A stretch of DNA of 46,496 nt from Peptococcaceae bacterium UBA3937 (GCA_002385735.1 DGEB01000067.1:2846-49341); one strand, 5' to 3'. Numbered from the stretch's first letter, positions 22,586-32,541 are shown. Program-made: numbers and translations. The notes: generated by a model not told the origin, from the sequence alone.

Positions 22586-23530
22586 ATGGACCGATCCTTT
22601 GCGCATAAGCCGGTGCTCTTGCAGGAAGTGCTGGAGTTCCTGCAACCGAAGCCGGGGATGGTCTTCGTGGACGGTACCTTAGGGGGAGGCGGACACAGCA
22701 AGGCCATTCTGGAAAAAATCCTTCCCGGCGGAAAGCTGCTTGCTTTCGACCAGGATTTGGATGCAATTAACGCGGCTAAACAAGTTTTGACTCCACTGGG
22801 CGAGGAAAACTTTCAACTCTTTCACCGCAATTTTCGGGATATGGCGCAGGCTTTAAGTCAAACGGCTTACGAAAAAGTGGACGGCATTTTGCTGGATTTG
22901 GGAGTGTCCTCTTACCAACTGGACCAGAAGGAAAGAGGATTTAGTTATCAATATGACGCGCCGCTGGATATGCGGATGGACCGCACCCAGGATTTTGACG
23001 CGGCGGAGTTGGTGAATAAGGCCGGTCTGGAAGAGCTGGCCAGGATCATCCGGGACTATGGAGAGGAAAAATGGGCGAAACGGATTGCTTCCTTTATTGT
23101 GGAAGAGCGGCAGAGAAATCCGCTTCGCACCACCGGTCAACTGGTGGAAGTGATAAAAAAGGCGATCCCCAACAGCGCCCGCCGGGAAGGACCCCATCCG
23201 GCCAAACGGACCTTCCAGGCTTTAAGAATCGCGGTGAACCGCGAACTGGAGATTTTGCCACCGGCGCTGGAGGATGCGCTCGGGCTTCTAAAGCCTGGCG
23301 GCAGGATGGCCGTAATCACTTTCCATTCCTTAGAAGATCGTTTGGTGAAAACCGCTTTCAGGAAAGCAGCACAGGGATGTGTCTGTCCGAAAGACTTTCC
23401 GATGTGCGTTTGTCAGCAAAAACCGCGGGTGAAAATCATTACCGGCAAGCCGGTTGTTCCTACAACGGAGGAAATCGCGGATAATCCCCGGGCGCGTAGC
23501 GCCAAGTTGCGGGTTGTGGAAAAAGTGTAA
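22586..23530 (+). CDS. rsmH: 16S rRNA (cytosine-1402-N4)-methyltransferase RsmH
   Basis: This 314-residue protein (MraW) methylates C1402 of 16S rRNA. It shows HKPVLLQEVLEFLQP at the start, the SAM-binding VDGTLGGGGHS near residue 29, LLDLGVSSYQLD near 98, and the C-terminal GGRMAVITFHSLEDR. Start ATG at 22586 with GAGGTGAC upstream. Second gene of the dcw cluster, the usual position. Confidence 0.95.
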   Translation: MDRSFAHKPVLLQEVLEFLQPKPGMVFVDGTLGGGGHSKAILEKILPGGKLLAFDQDLDAINAAKQVLTPLGEENFQLFHRNFRDMAQALSQTAYEKVDGILLDLGVSSYQLDQKERGFSYQYDAPLDMRMDRTQDFDAAELVNKAGLEELARIIRDYGEEKWAKRIASFIVEERQRNPLRTTGQLVEVIKKAIPNSARREGPHPAKRTFQALRIAVNRELEILPPALEDALGLLKPGGRMAVITFHSLEDRLVKTAFRKAAQGCVCPKDFPMCVCQQKPRVKIITGKPVVPTTEEIADNPRARSAKLRVVEKV

Positions 23531-23579
23531 AGCATGGATAGAACAAGGAAGTTCTATAAGGAAAGTTAGGTGAATAATC

Positions 23580-24248
23580 TTGGTAATGGCAGCAAGAAAA
23601 GTGGCAGGCGCAGCCTATGAATACAGTTATGAGTACCAACTTCAAAAGCTCGCCCAGCAGAAGAAAAAACGGGTTGTTAACAGAAAAAAACGGGCTGCTT
23701 TTGTGCTGGTTGCCGTCACATGTACCATGGTTATTGCAATGCTTTTTCTAACCGGCTTGGGTTATACATACCTACAGGCCAAACTGGCCTGCGCCAACTA
23801 TGAATTACAAAAAATCAAGCAGGAAAACAGTGTTCTGACCGGTGAAATCGAAAAAACAAAGCTGGAAATTGCCGGTTTAAAATCCTTGGACCGGGTGGAA
23901 TATCTTGCCGTCAACCAATTGGGTATGATTAAAGACCCGGGGATTGAATATATTGCAATGAACGGGATTAATCCGGGTTCGGAAGCGGCTGAAGCAAGCG
24001 GAACAGACATCGCCCACATCGCAATGAACAATGAACAGGCGGGTAATGTCGCGCTAAACGATGCCGCCAACAACAGCTTGGGAATTACGGGAGAAAAGGC
24101 GCAAAATACGGGAAAAACCCTTCTGGTGGCGACAAATACTCTCGATATGGATCCGGAACTGAATAACGCTTTACTAAACAAGGCTTCCGTCAATCTTTTT
24201 GCAAAGATCTACCAGTTGATTACACAGGCAATAGGTGAAAAGGGTTGA
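23580..24248 (+). CDS. ftsL: Cell division protein FtsL, long form
   Basis: This 222-residue protein has a basic cytoplasmic N-terminus, one membrane helix at about residues 42-64, and an extracellular coiled-coil (about 68-105) ending in the DivIC/FtsL-type LAVNQLGMI segment. These parts match FtsL, a partner of DivIC/FtsB and FtsQ in the divisome. The remaining 100 residues, rich in Ala and Asn, have no counterpart in the usual 100-130-residue FtsL. The TTG at 23580 is seven bases after AGGTGA; the ATG at 23586 is an alternative. It may overlap the start of the next gene. Confidence 0.82.
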   Translation: MVMAARKVAGAAYEYSYEYQLQKLAQQKKKRVVNRKKRAAFVLVAVTCTMVIAMLFLTGLGYTYLQAKLACANYELQKIKQENSVLTGEIEKTKLEIAGLKSLDRVEYLAVNQLGMIKDPGIEYIAMNGINPGSEAAEASGTDIAHIAMNNEQAGNVALNDAANNSLGITGEKAQNTGKTLLVATNTLDMDPELNNALLNKASVNLFAKIYQLITQAIGEKG

Positions 24249-24276
24249 GCCGATATTTGGGGTGAGGATGTTGGCA

Positions 24277-26442
24277 GTGACGATTGAAATGAGAAAAAGG
24301 GTCGGGCATATCTTTTTGTGTGTTCTTGTGGCCATGGTTGCATTAGCGGTGCGCTTAGTATGGGTACAATTTGTGATGGGGGAGGAATTGCGCGAAAAAG
24401 CCATTGCAGCAAGATTCCGCAATGTAGAAGTAAAAGCCAAAAGAGGAGCGATTTACGATGCTAAGGGGCGACCCTTAGCTATTAGTGTTAGTACGGATTC
24501 TTTTTACGCGATTCCGGCTCAGGTCAAAAGTTCCAAGCGGGCGGACGAGATTGCGGAGTGTATTGCCCAGGTCCTCGAAATGCCGAAGGAGGACGTGCTG
24601 AAACAGATTACGAAGAACCAGGCCTTTGTTTGGATCAAGCGTCATGTGCCGGAAGATAAGGCGCGGGAGTTGAAGGCCCTCAGCCTGCCCGCCACCGATG
24701 AGTTCAAGGCGACTAAAGGCTTACCGGGGATCAAATCGGTGGAGGAACCGGAGCGCTTTTATCCGAAAGGGACTTTGATGGCTCAGGTGTTGGGTTTTGC
24801 CGGCATCGACAATCAGGGTTTAAACGGCATTGAGCTTACCTATGACAAAACCTTGAGCGGCATCTCCGGCACCATCATGGTGGAATTCGACAACCGGGGG
24901 CAGGAAATCCCCAATGCCCTGCAAAAATATATTCCGCCCCAGGATGGGAACAGCATTTATCTCACGATTGACGAAACGATTCAGTACATAGTTGAACGCG
25001 AATTGGACGAGATCATAAAACTCCGGAACCCGAAACGAGCCGGGGCCATCGTGATGGAACCCCAAACCGGCCGGATTCTGGCCATGGCCATGCGCCCCAC
25101 CTATGACCCCAACGAATACAACCAATATCCCCAGGAAACCTGGCGGAACATGATGATTTCCGACGCCTACGAGCCTGGTTCCACCTTTAAGACGGTGACC
25201 ATGTGCGGAGCCTTGGACGAAGGCGTGGTCAAGCTGCAGGACCGCTTTTACTGCGGGGGCTTTGTCCAGGTAGGGAAACAACGGATTAAGTGCTGGAAAG
25301 CATCCCATGGCAGCCAGACTTTCGTGGAAGGCGTGCAAAATTCCTGTAACCCGGTTTTTGTGATGGTGGGGCTGCGGGAGGGAGTAAATACATTCTATCG
25401 CTATTTAGAAGGTTTTGGATTTGGAAAAAAGACCGGCATCGAGTTGCCGGGAGAAGCCACCGGGATTCTGGTGAACAAGAAGCTGGCGCAAGAATCCGAT
25501 ATCTATCTGGCCACCATGGCAATGGGGCAGGCCAATGCCGTCACTCCCCTGCAGTTGGTTACCGCATGCTCCGCGATGGCTAATGGCGGGAAGTTGATGA
25601 AACCCCAGATTGTGAAGGAAATTCGCGATCGGGACGGCAATTTGGTCAAAACCATCGAACCGGAAGTAGTGCGCCAGGTCATCTCGCCGGAAACCGCCGA
25701 GCAGGTCATGAAAATCCTCGAATCGGTGGTCAACGATGGCACCGGACGGAATGCCTACATTGAAGGTTACCGGGTGGGAGGCAAAACCGGAACGGCGCAA
25801 AAAATTGTGCCGGGCGGCGGTTATTCCAGCAATGAGTTTATCGCTTCGTTTTTAGGCGTGGCTCCGGTCAATGACCCGCGTTTAGTTTGTCTTGTGGTGG
25901 TGGATTCGCCGGAAGGCGTATACTACGGCGGACAGGTGGCCGCCCCTGCTTTTAAAAATATCGTGCGCGACACTTTGCGTTACTTGCAGGTGCCGGCCCA
26001 GATTGAAGAAGAGAAAATCCTGGGGAAAAAGGAGAAAACGGTGGAGTTACCTTCCTTGCAGGGCCAAGATGTTAAGAAAGCCCTGGAAATCCTGAACAAG
26101 CACCAATTAACGGCCAATCTGATTGGGGACGGGACCACCGTGAAAGCTCAACTGCCGGTGGCCGGAACCAAGGTGACGGAAGGCAGCAAAGTGGTGCTGT
26201 ATACCAGCATCCCGGCCAAGGGGGCGGAACCGGAGAAAGTAGTGGTACCGGACTTTACCGGTAAAAACATCACGGAAGTGAAAGAACTCGCGGGGATGCT
26301 CAATCTAAACTTTGAGATTCAGGGAAGCGGCGAAGTGGTGCGGCAGGAGCCGGAACCCGGCCAGCAGCTTCCGGTCGGCAGCACGGTGAAGATTTACATG
26401 GAGGTTCCCGTAGAAGATACCATGCAGCACATCGGGCCTTAG
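24277..26442 (+). CDS. ftsI: Division transpeptidase (PBP2B/FtsI/SpoVD type) with two PASTA domains
   Basis: This class B penicillin-binding protein has about 721 residues. It has an N-terminal membrane anchor, the PBP dimerisation domain, and a transpeptidase domain with Ser302-x-x-Lys305 (GSTFK), Ser356-x-Asn358 (SCN) and Lys503-Thr-Gly. Two PASTA domains (about 584-640 and 648-708) close the protein, as in PBP2B or PBP2x. It cross-links septal peptidoglycan. I chose GTG at 24277, nine bases after GGTGAGG; GTG at 24235 and ATG at 24268 are in-frame alternatives. It could equally be called spoVD; no second copy is in the window. Confidence 0.9.
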   Translation: MTIEMRKRVGHIFLCVLVAMVALAVRLVWVQFVMGEELREKAIAARFRNVEVKAKRGAIYDAKGRPLAISVSTDSFYAIPAQVKSSKRADEIAECIAQVLEMPKEDVLKQITKNQAFVWIKRHVPEDKARELKALSLPATDEFKATKGLPGIKSVEEPERFYPKGTLMAQVLGFAGIDNQGLNGIELTYDKTLSGISGTIMVEFDNRGQEIPNALQKYIPPQDGNSIYLTIDETIQYIVERELDEIIKLRNPKRAGAIVMEPQTGRILAMAMRPTYDPNEYNQYPQETWRNMMISDAYEPGSTFKTVTMCGALDEGVVKLQDRFYCGGFVQVGKQRIKCWKASHGSQTFVEGVQNSCNPVFVMVGLREGVNTFYRYLEGFGFGKKTGIELPGEATGILVNKKLAQESDIYLATMAMGQANAVTPLQLVTACSAMANGGKLMKPQIVKEIRDRDGNLVKTIEPEVVRQVISPETAEQVMKILESVVNDGTGRNAYIEGYRVGGKTGTAQKIVPGGGYSSNEFIASFLGVAPVNDPRLVCLVVVDSPEGVYYGGQVAAPAFKNIVRDTLRYLQVPAQIEEEKILGKKEKTVELPSLQGQDVKKALEILNKHQLTANLIGDGTTVKAQLPVAGTKVTEGSKVVLYTSIPAKGAEPEKVVVPDFTGKNITEVKELAGMLNLNFEIQGSGEVVRQEPEPGQQLPVGSTVKIYMEVPVEDTMQHIGP

Positions 26443-26505
26443 GGTTTGCCCTACTGTAACCGAGGCAATAATAGTAATTATTATTTTGGAAAGGAAGGAT
26501 CTTCG

Positions 26506-28005
26506 TTGAAACTAAAGGATTTACTTCAGGATATAGAATGCCTGTCTTGCGCCGGTGACCTGAATGTGGAACTGGAAAAGATTACCCATGACACCCGCGA
26601 AGTTACGCCACCGTCGCTTTTTGTGGCCATTGCGGGGTTAAAAACAGATGGGCATAAATATATTGAAGAAGCCATACGAAAAGGAGCGGTAGCGGTGATT
26701 ATTGAGAATGAGTATTATCAATCCGAAGACTATACCTGGGTGCGGGTAGCCAACAGCCGCAAGGGCTTGGCTCAATTAAGCAGCGCGTTTTATGGACACC
26801 CTAGCCGGCATATGAATATTGTAGGAGTAACCGGGACTAACGGGAAAACGACCATCACCAATTTGATTGCCAGCATTTTGGAAAAGGCCAATCACCGGGT
26901 GGGTCTGATAGGCACCATTCATAATCGTATCGGGGAGGAGATTATCCCGGTGAAGCATACGACGCCGGAAGCCCCCGAACTGCAAAGACTGTTCAAGCTT
27001 TTCCGGGATAAAGGGGCGGATTACGCGGTCATGGAGGTTAGCTCTCATGCTTTAGATTTGTATCGGGTGGATAATACCGAATTCGACATCGCGGTCTTTA
27101 CCAATCTGACGCAGGACCACCTGGATTACCATGAAACCATGGAACGGTATTTAGCCGCCAAAAGCAAACTATTCAGCAGTTTGGGACAGAATAGTTATAA
27201 AAAGCGGCGCAAGTTTGCCATTTTGAATGCGGATGATCCGGCCGGCGAAGTGCTGGCGGAGCGGACAATGGTGCCGGTGATTACTTATGGCGTCAATAAT
27301 GATGCCGATGTCAAGGCGGAAAACGTGAAGGTCAGCCATGAAGGGGTGGAGTTTATCTTAAATTACACCGACCAGAGGCTTCCGGTAAGGCTAAAGTTGT
27401 CCGGCCTGTTCAACGTATATAACGCCCTGGCGGCGATTTCCGTCGGCCTGATCGAAGGGATCCCGGCGGAACAGATTATTACGGTGCTGGAAAATACCGC
27501 CAGCATCCCGGGGCGGTTTGAAAAAGTGCAGAACAGCAGCAAGGGGGAATACACGGTCATCGTTGATTATTCCCACACGCCGGACAGCCTGAGTAATTGC
27601 TTGAAAACAGCCCGCTCTTTTGCCAAGGGCCGGGTGATCGTGGTCTTTGGCTGCGGCGGCGACCGGGACAGGGGTAAAAGGCCCCTCATGGGGGAGATTG
27701 CCGGGAGATTTGCCGATTTAGCTATTGTGACTTCCGACAACCCCCGGACGGAAAACCCGGAGGCGATTATCAAGGAAATCATTCCGGGGCTGGAAAAAGG
27801 CGCCGGGAATAAAAATTATTATTGCCTGGTGGACCGGAAAGAGGCCATTTTCAAGGCTATTGAAGAAGCAAGACCGGAAGACGTGGTGATTATTGCCGGC
27901 AAAGGCCACGAAGATTACCAGATTATCGGCACGGAAGTCCTCCCTTTTGACGACCGGGAAGTGGCGAAAGAAGCCTTGCGTTTGACCGGCAAGCTTGTGA
28001 ATTAA
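26506..28005 (+). CDS. murE: UDP-MurNAc-L-Ala-D-Glu:meso-diaminopimelate ligase MurE
   Basis: This 499-residue Mur ligase has the ATP loop GTNGKTT (Lys114) and the meso-diaminopimelate-specific motif Asp411-Asn-Pro-Arg414, so the cell wall should contain meso-DAP. Central and C-terminal domains are complete, with the AGKGHEDYQ segment near the end. The TTG at 26506 with AAGGAAGGA upstream gives the usual length; the longer frame from 26446 is not supported. Confidence 0.94.
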   Translation: MKLKDLLQDIECLSCAGDLNVELEKITHDTREVTPPSLFVAIAGLKTDGHKYIEEAIRKGAVAVIIENEYYQSEDYTWVRVANSRKGLAQLSSAFYGHPSRHMNIVGVTGTNGKTTITNLIASILEKANHRVGLIGTIHNRIGEEIIPVKHTTPEAPELQRLFKLFRDKGADYAVMEVSSHALDLYRVDNTEFDIAVFTNLTQDHLDYHETMERYLAAKSKLFSSLGQNSYKKRRKFAILNADDPAGEVLAERTMVPVITYGVNNDADVKAENVKVSHEGVEFILNYTDQRLPVRLKLSGLFNVYNALAAISVGLIEGIPAEQIITVLENTASIPGRFEKVQNSSKGEYTVIVDYSHTPDSLSNCLKTARSFAKGRVIVVFGCGGDRDRGKRPLMGEIAGRFADLAIVTSDNPRTENPEAIIKEIIPGLEKGAGNKNYYCLVDRKEAIFKAIEEARPEDVVIIAGKGHEDYQIIGTEVLPFDDREVAKEALRLTGKLVN

Positions 28006-28061
28006 AGAAGACACCGCCGCTTCAAAAGCCGCTCCAATACATTTTGCCAAGGAGTTCGTAG

Positions 28062-28862
28062 ATGTTCGGTCTTTCGTTGGGGAAAATTATACTTGCTATT
28101 CGAGGGGATTTGGCATATGCTGGTGGATGTACGGATTTTTTCACAGTATGTAGCGAGCCACAGCAAGTGGAAGAAGGCAGCTTGTTTTTTCTACTGGAGG
28201 AAGAGACGGAAAAGAAAGAAGCAATCCTCCATGAGGTATGGCAAAGGAAGGCTGGTGGGGTTGTGGCGGCTTTGCGACCGGAAGAATTGCCCACGACAGT
28301 TCCTCCTGGTGCTTTAATTGTGGTGGCAGATCCTCTGCGGGCTTTGCAGCAATTAGCGGTGGCGCAAAGGAACTTGTTTCAGGAACCGGTTATTGTTTTG
28401 GCGGGAGGCGCCGAAAAAAAGGAGCTAAAGGAAATCCTGCGGACGCTTTTAGAGACCCGGGGAGCGGTGCTGTGTTACGAGGAAAGCAGTTATCCGGAAG
28501 TGGCTTTGCCTTTACAAATCCTGGCCTTGCGCCGCGAACACCGTGCTTTCCTGGTGGAGTTCGGCGAGCAGGAGTTGGGAAGCAGTGACTTTCTTTTTCG
28601 CTTATGTCAACCTGACTATGGGGTGATTACCCAATTCAGTTGTGCCGCTCAGGCGGACTTGTTTGCCCATCTCCCGCGAAAGGGCGGGCTTGTCCTGAAT
28701 AAAGCCGACCGCAAGGCTTTTCGGCCGTGGCTGTCCAATTTGCGGTGCTCACTGGCCTGGTTTGGGAGCACAGCCGACGCCGCAGGCCAGGTTTTCAGCA
28801 GGCAGTTGGGCTTTAAGCCGGAGGAATTCGCTGCGGCACTGGGCGGGCTTTTCCGTCATTAG
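28062..28862 (+). CDS. Degenerate, truncated MurF-like protein
   Basis: This 266-residue ORF sits where murF belongs, between murE and mraY. The N-terminal part follows MurF's substrate-binding domain (SEPQQVEEGSLFFLLEEE near residues 31-48). The ATP loop expected as GSNGKTTTK is GGAEKKELK (about 114-122), so ATP binding should be lost. The rest of the central domain is short and the C-terminal ligase domain is missing; MurF is normally about 450 residues. The frame is otherwise intact with AAGGAG before the ATG at 28062. A second frame continues coding-like for about 20 residues after the stop (28862-28926), suggesting a late frameshift. It cannot be a working ligase. Confidence 0.7.
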   Translation: MFGLSLGKIILAIRGDLAYAGGCTDFFTVCSEPQQVEEGSLFFLLEEETEKKEAILHEVWQRKAGGVVAALRPEELPTTVPPGALIVVADPLRALQQLAVAQRNLFQEPVIVLAGGAEKKELKEILRTLLETRGAVLCYEESSYPEVALPLQILALRREHRAFLVEFGEQELGSSDFLFRLCQPDYGVITQFSCAAQADLFAHLPRKGGLVLNKADRKAFRPWLSNLRCSLAWFGSTADAAGQVFSRQLGFKPEEFAAALGGLFRH

Positions 28863-29021
28863 AACCGGATGCGGAGGCGGAAAGAAGCCGGGCGTGGTTA
28901 AGGTGGCTGAAAGAACAGGTGGAGTAATAAGTTTTAAGTAAGGAACGGGAACCGGAGCTTGTAAGATAAGATACAGGGGACCGGAAGAGTTGCTTTTGTC
29001 GAGACCGAGGGGGGAAGATCG

Positions 29022-29978
29022 ATGCAGAATTACCATGTGGCACTGGTATTGGCAATACTGGTGTATCTTATTAGCGGACCGCTTTTGATTCCCTTTTTAC
29101 ATAAATTAAAATTCGGGCAGCAGATCCGCGAGGACGGACCGAAGGAGCATTTAAAAAAGGCAGGCACGCCCACGATGGGCGGGATTATGTTTCTCTTCAG
29201 CCTGGCTGTTTGCCTGTTTTTCCGGGAAGAGCTTTCCTCCCGTTTGGTGGTTTTGCTGCTGGTCACTTTTGGTTTTGGCTTAATCGGTTTTTTTGATGAT
29301 TTCATTAAGGTGGTCATGAAGCGTTCCTTAGGTTTAAAGGCCAGGGAAAAAATCCTGGGGCAACTGATTCTGGCCGCGGTCTTTACCTATGTTGCGGTAG
29401 TGTTTCTGGACCGGGGAACCGGCTTGATTCTTCCCGGCACGGCTTTTAAAATGGAATTAGGCTGGTTGTACTATCCCTTTGCGGTTTTTCTCATGGTGGG
29501 AACGGTGAATGCCGTTAATTTAACCGATGGATTGGATGGGTTGTTGGCCGGCGTGATGGTGTTTACGGCCTTGGTTTTTCTTTTGCTGGCTCATGGGTGG
29601 GGTCTGACGGATGTAAGGCTCTTTGCGGCGGCATTACTGGGCAGTTGTTTGGGTTTCCTTTTTTTTAACCTGCATCCCGCCAGGATATTTATGGGGGACA
29701 CCGGCTCCCTGGCTTTAGGCGGAGCCGTCGGGGCTCTGGCCGTATTGACCAAAATGGAACTGCTGCTTCCTTTGCTCGGCGGCGTTTATGTGCTTAACAC
29801 CCTGGCGGTAATCCTGCAGGTGGTTTACTTTCGCTTGACCGGCGGACGACGGCTTTTTTTGATGAGTCCGTTGCATCATCATTTTGAATTGTTAGGCTGG
29901 AGCGAGCAAAAGGTGGTTTGGCTTTTTTGGACTGCGGCAGCGCTCTTTGCGGTGTTAACGGTGATAATTGTCTTGTAA
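29022..29978 (+). CDS. mraY: Phospho-MurNAc-pentapeptide transferase MraY
   Basis: This 318-residue integral membrane protein has about ten helices and the conserved MraY motifs TMGGIMFL, FFDDFIKV, NAVNLTDGLDGL and FMGDTGSLALGG, which include the catalytic acidic residues, plus the late SPLHHHFELLGW His motif. It makes lipid I from UDP-MurNAc-pentapeptide and undecaprenyl phosphate. Start ATG at 29022 with GAGGGGGGAAG upstream. Confidence 0.95.
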   Translation: MQNYHVALVLAILVYLISGPLLIPFLHKLKFGQQIREDGPKEHLKKAGTPTMGGIMFLFSLAVCLFFREELSSRLVVLLLVTFGFGLIGFFDDFIKVVMKRSLGLKAREKILGQLILAAVFTYVAVVFLDRGTGLILPGTAFKMELGWLYYPFAVFLMVGTVNAVNLTDGLDGLLAGVMVFTALVFLLLAHGWGLTDVRLFAAALLGSCLGFLFFNLHPARIFMGDTGSLALGGAVGALAVLTKMELLLPLLGGVYVLNTLAVILQVVYFRLTGGRRLFLMSPLHHHFELLGWSEQKVVWLFWTAAALFAVLTVIIVL

Positions 29979-30027
29979 AGCGGTTTTAAATCGGACCAAA
30001 AATATAGACAAAAAAGAGGTATGACCT

Positions 30028-31392
30028 ATGAATTGGCGGCAAAAAAAAGTAGTAGTGATTGGCGCGGCCCGCAGCGGATTGGCGGCGGCCAAGTATTTAG
30101 CGGAGCGCGGCGCGGAGGTTTGGCTCAATGATTTGAAGGAGCGCAGTGAATTGCCGGCCGAAGCGTTAACGGAATTGGAAGAGCGCGGGGTCCGGTTGGT
30201 CTTAGGCCAACATGTCCGGCTGGCTACCCTTTTACCACAACTTGTCATTGTCAGCCCGGGGGTCCCTTTTGAGGCGCCGCCTTTGGTGGAGGCCAGGGAA
30301 AAGCAGATTCCCGTTTGGAGCGAAATCGAGCTGGCCGCGAGAGTGACCAGGGCGCCCATCGTGGCGGTCACCGGGACGAACGGCAAAACCACGACCACCT
30401 GTTTATTGGAAAAAATCTTTCGCGATGCGGATTATCATACCTTTACCGGCGGTAACATTGGGACTCCTTTTATTAGCAAGGCCGAGGAACTGACGGCACA
30501 GGACCTGGCGGTCCTGGAGGTTTCCAGTTTTCAACTGGCGACGACGGAAGAATTTCACCCCCATGTGGCGATTATTCTCAATATCACACCGGACCATCTG
30601 GACCGTCATTACAACCTGGAAGGCTATATCGCCGCCAAAGCGAAAATTTTCGCAAAGCAAACGGCGGAAGACTGGTTGATTTTAAACTGGGATGACGAGG
30701 AAACGGTGGCTATGGCCGCCCGGGCCAGGACCAATGTTCTATTTTTCAGCCGGATACATATTTTAGATAAGGGCTTTTATGTTGACGACGGGTGGATTAT
30801 CGCCAAGGTAGAAGACCAAGCCGTCCCCATTGTCCGGGTGGAGGACTTGCAAATTAAGGGGGGGCATAATGTAGAAAACGCCTTGGCGGCTACGGCTGCC
30901 GCCTGGGTGATGGGGGTTGCCGCGTCAAACATCGCCGACAGTTTGCGAACCTTTCAGCCGGTGGCCCATCGCCTGGAGCCGGTGCTTACCTACCGGGGCG
31001 TTAGGTATATTAATGATTCCAAAGGGACGAATCCTGATGCCGCCATCAAAGCCCTCGATGCCTTTTCGGAAGGGATCGTGCTGATCGCCGGAGGAAAAAG
31101 CAAAGGGAGCGACTTTTTACCCTTCGCCTGGAAAATCAAGGAGAAAGTAAAGGCGCTGGTTTTGGTGGGCGAAGCGGCCCCGGAGATTGACGCGGTCGTG
31201 CGGAAAGTTGGTTATCAAAATGTTCATTATGCCGAAAGCTTTGTCGATGCGGTCCACCGGGCAAGTGAGTTGGCGGAAAAGGGCGACATCGTGTTATTAT
31301 CACCAGCCTGTGCCAGCTTTGATATGTTTACGGACTACGAACAGCGGGGCGATGTTTTTAAAGAACTGGTGCGGCAATTAGCAAAATGTTGA
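30028..31392 (+). CDS. murD: UDP-MurNAc-L-alanine:D-glutamate ligase MurD
   Basis: This 454-residue Mur ligase has an N-terminal Rossmann domain (VIGAARSGLAAAKYLAERG), the ATP loop GTNGKTTT with Lys120, NITPDHLDRH in the central domain, and a C-terminal ligase domain with NDSKGTNPDA and LSPACASFDMF. It adds D-glutamate to UDP-MurNAc-L-Ala in the cytoplasm. Full length. It lies between mraY and ftsW, the usual order. Confidence 0.95.
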   Translation: MNWRQKKVVVIGAARSGLAAAKYLAERGAEVWLNDLKERSELPAEALTELEERGVRLVLGQHVRLATLLPQLVIVSPGVPFEAPPLVEAREKQIPVWSEIELAARVTRAPIVAVTGTNGKTTTTCLLEKIFRDADYHTFTGGNIGTPFISKAEELTAQDLAVLEVSSFQLATTEEFHPHVAIILNITPDHLDRHYNLEGYIAAKAKIFAKQTAEDWLILNWDDEETVAMAARARTNVLFFSRIHILDKGFYVDDGWIIAKVEDQAVPIVRVEDLQIKGGHNVENALAATAAAWVMGVAASNIADSLRTFQPVAHRLEPVLTYRGVRYINDSKGTNPDAAIKALDAFSEGIVLIAGGKSKGSDFLPFAWKIKEKVKALVLVGEAAPEIDAVVRKVGYQNVHYAESFVDAVHRASELAEKGDIVLLSPACASFDMFTDYEQRGDVFKELVRQLAKC

Positions 31393-31449
31393 ACGTTCAG
31401 TTCGCGGCAAGTCGAAGAAATCCGGGCAGGGCGTTGTTGAGGTGGTGCT

Positions 31450-32541
31450 ATGCGGTTTAAAAAGAAGGGAAGACCGGACTTATTCATCTTTTTTGTCACG
31501 TTGCTCCTTTTGGCGATTGGGGTGATTATGGTTTTCAGCGCCAGTTATTATGATACCCTGGAGGATGACCCTTATTTTTATCTGCGAAAACAAATCACCT
31601 GGGCCGGCCTTGGTCTGGTCGCGATGTTGGTCATGACCAAAATTGATTATTTCCGCCTCAAACCATATATCAATCTGGCCTTTGGGGTGGGCATTATTCT
31701 GCTCATCTTGGTGCTTTTTTCCGACCCGGTCAAGGGCTCCCGCCGCTGGATCGACCTGGGCTTCACCAGTGTCCAGCCATCGGAAATCATGAAACTTTGC
31801 ATCGTCTTTTTTGTGGCGAAAAGACTAAGCCGGCCGCGCACCGACATTAAAAAGTTCTTTACCGGGGTATGTCCTTATTTGGGGATCCTGGCTCTGGTGG
31901 GTTTTTTGATTATGTTGGAACCGGATTTGGGCACAACCGTCGCCATTGCCGGTACGGTAGGGGTGTTATTAATCGCGGCGGGTTTACGTTTTTTCCATTT
32001 CACCGTCCTTTTCTGTTTGGGCGTGGCCGGGGTGGTCCTGTTAATTATCATGGACCCGACCCGGCTCAACCGGATTACCGGCTGGTGGTCTCCCTGGAGC
32101 CATGCCGGTAAAGAAGGCTACCAGATCGTTAATTCCCTGTATGCCTTGGGTTCTGGCGGTTTTTTTGGCATGGGTTTAGGTAACAGCAGGCAAAAACTGG
32201 ATTATTTACCGGAGCAGCACACGGACTTTATTTTTGCTATACTAGGAGAAGAGCTAGGTTTTCTCGGCGCTTTTTTCGTCGTTGTGTTATTTTTCTTGTT
32301 TGCCTGGCGGGGCTACCGGATTGCGCTGCGCTGTCCTGATCCCTTCGGTTGTTTGCTCGCTGTGGGAATTACCACCATGATTGTCTTACAGGCCTTTATC
32401 AATATGGGGGTTGTCACCGGGCTCTTGCCGGTAACGGGCATCGGGCTTCCTTTTATTAGTTACGGGGGGTCTTCGATGCTGATTACGATGGTGGGCGTGG
32501 GTACTTTGTTGAATATTTCACGATATATGCAAAAAACCTAA
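31450..32541 (+). CDS. ftsW: Division SEDS glycosyltransferase FtsW/SpoVE
   Basis: This 363-residue membrane protein has about ten helices and SEDS motifs: FSASYYD near residue 29, RRWIDLGFTSVQPSE, LEPDLGTT, EQHTDFIFAILGEELG and the final PFISYGGSS segment. It polymerises lipid II with the transpeptidase encoded upstream. Start ATG at 31450 after GAGGTGGT. FtsW and SpoVE cannot be told apart by eye. Confidence 0.93.
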   Translation: MRFKKKGRPDLFIFFVTLLLLAIGVIMVFSASYYDTLEDDPYFYLRKQITWAGLGLVAMLVMTKIDYFRLKPYINLAFGVGIILLILVLFSDPVKGSRRWIDLGFTSVQPSEIMKLCIVFFVAKRLSRPRTDIKKFFTGVCPYLGILALVGFLIMLEPDLGTTVAIAGTVGVLLIAAGLRFFHFTVLFCLGVAGVVLLIIMDPTRLNRITGWWSPWSHAGKEGYQIVNSLYALGSGGFFGMGLGNSRQKLDYLPEQHTDFIFAILGEELGFLGAFFVVVLFFLFAWRGYRIALRCPDPFGCLLAVGITTMIVLQAFINMGVVTGLLPVTGIGLPFISYGGSSMLITMVGVGTLLNISRYMQKT

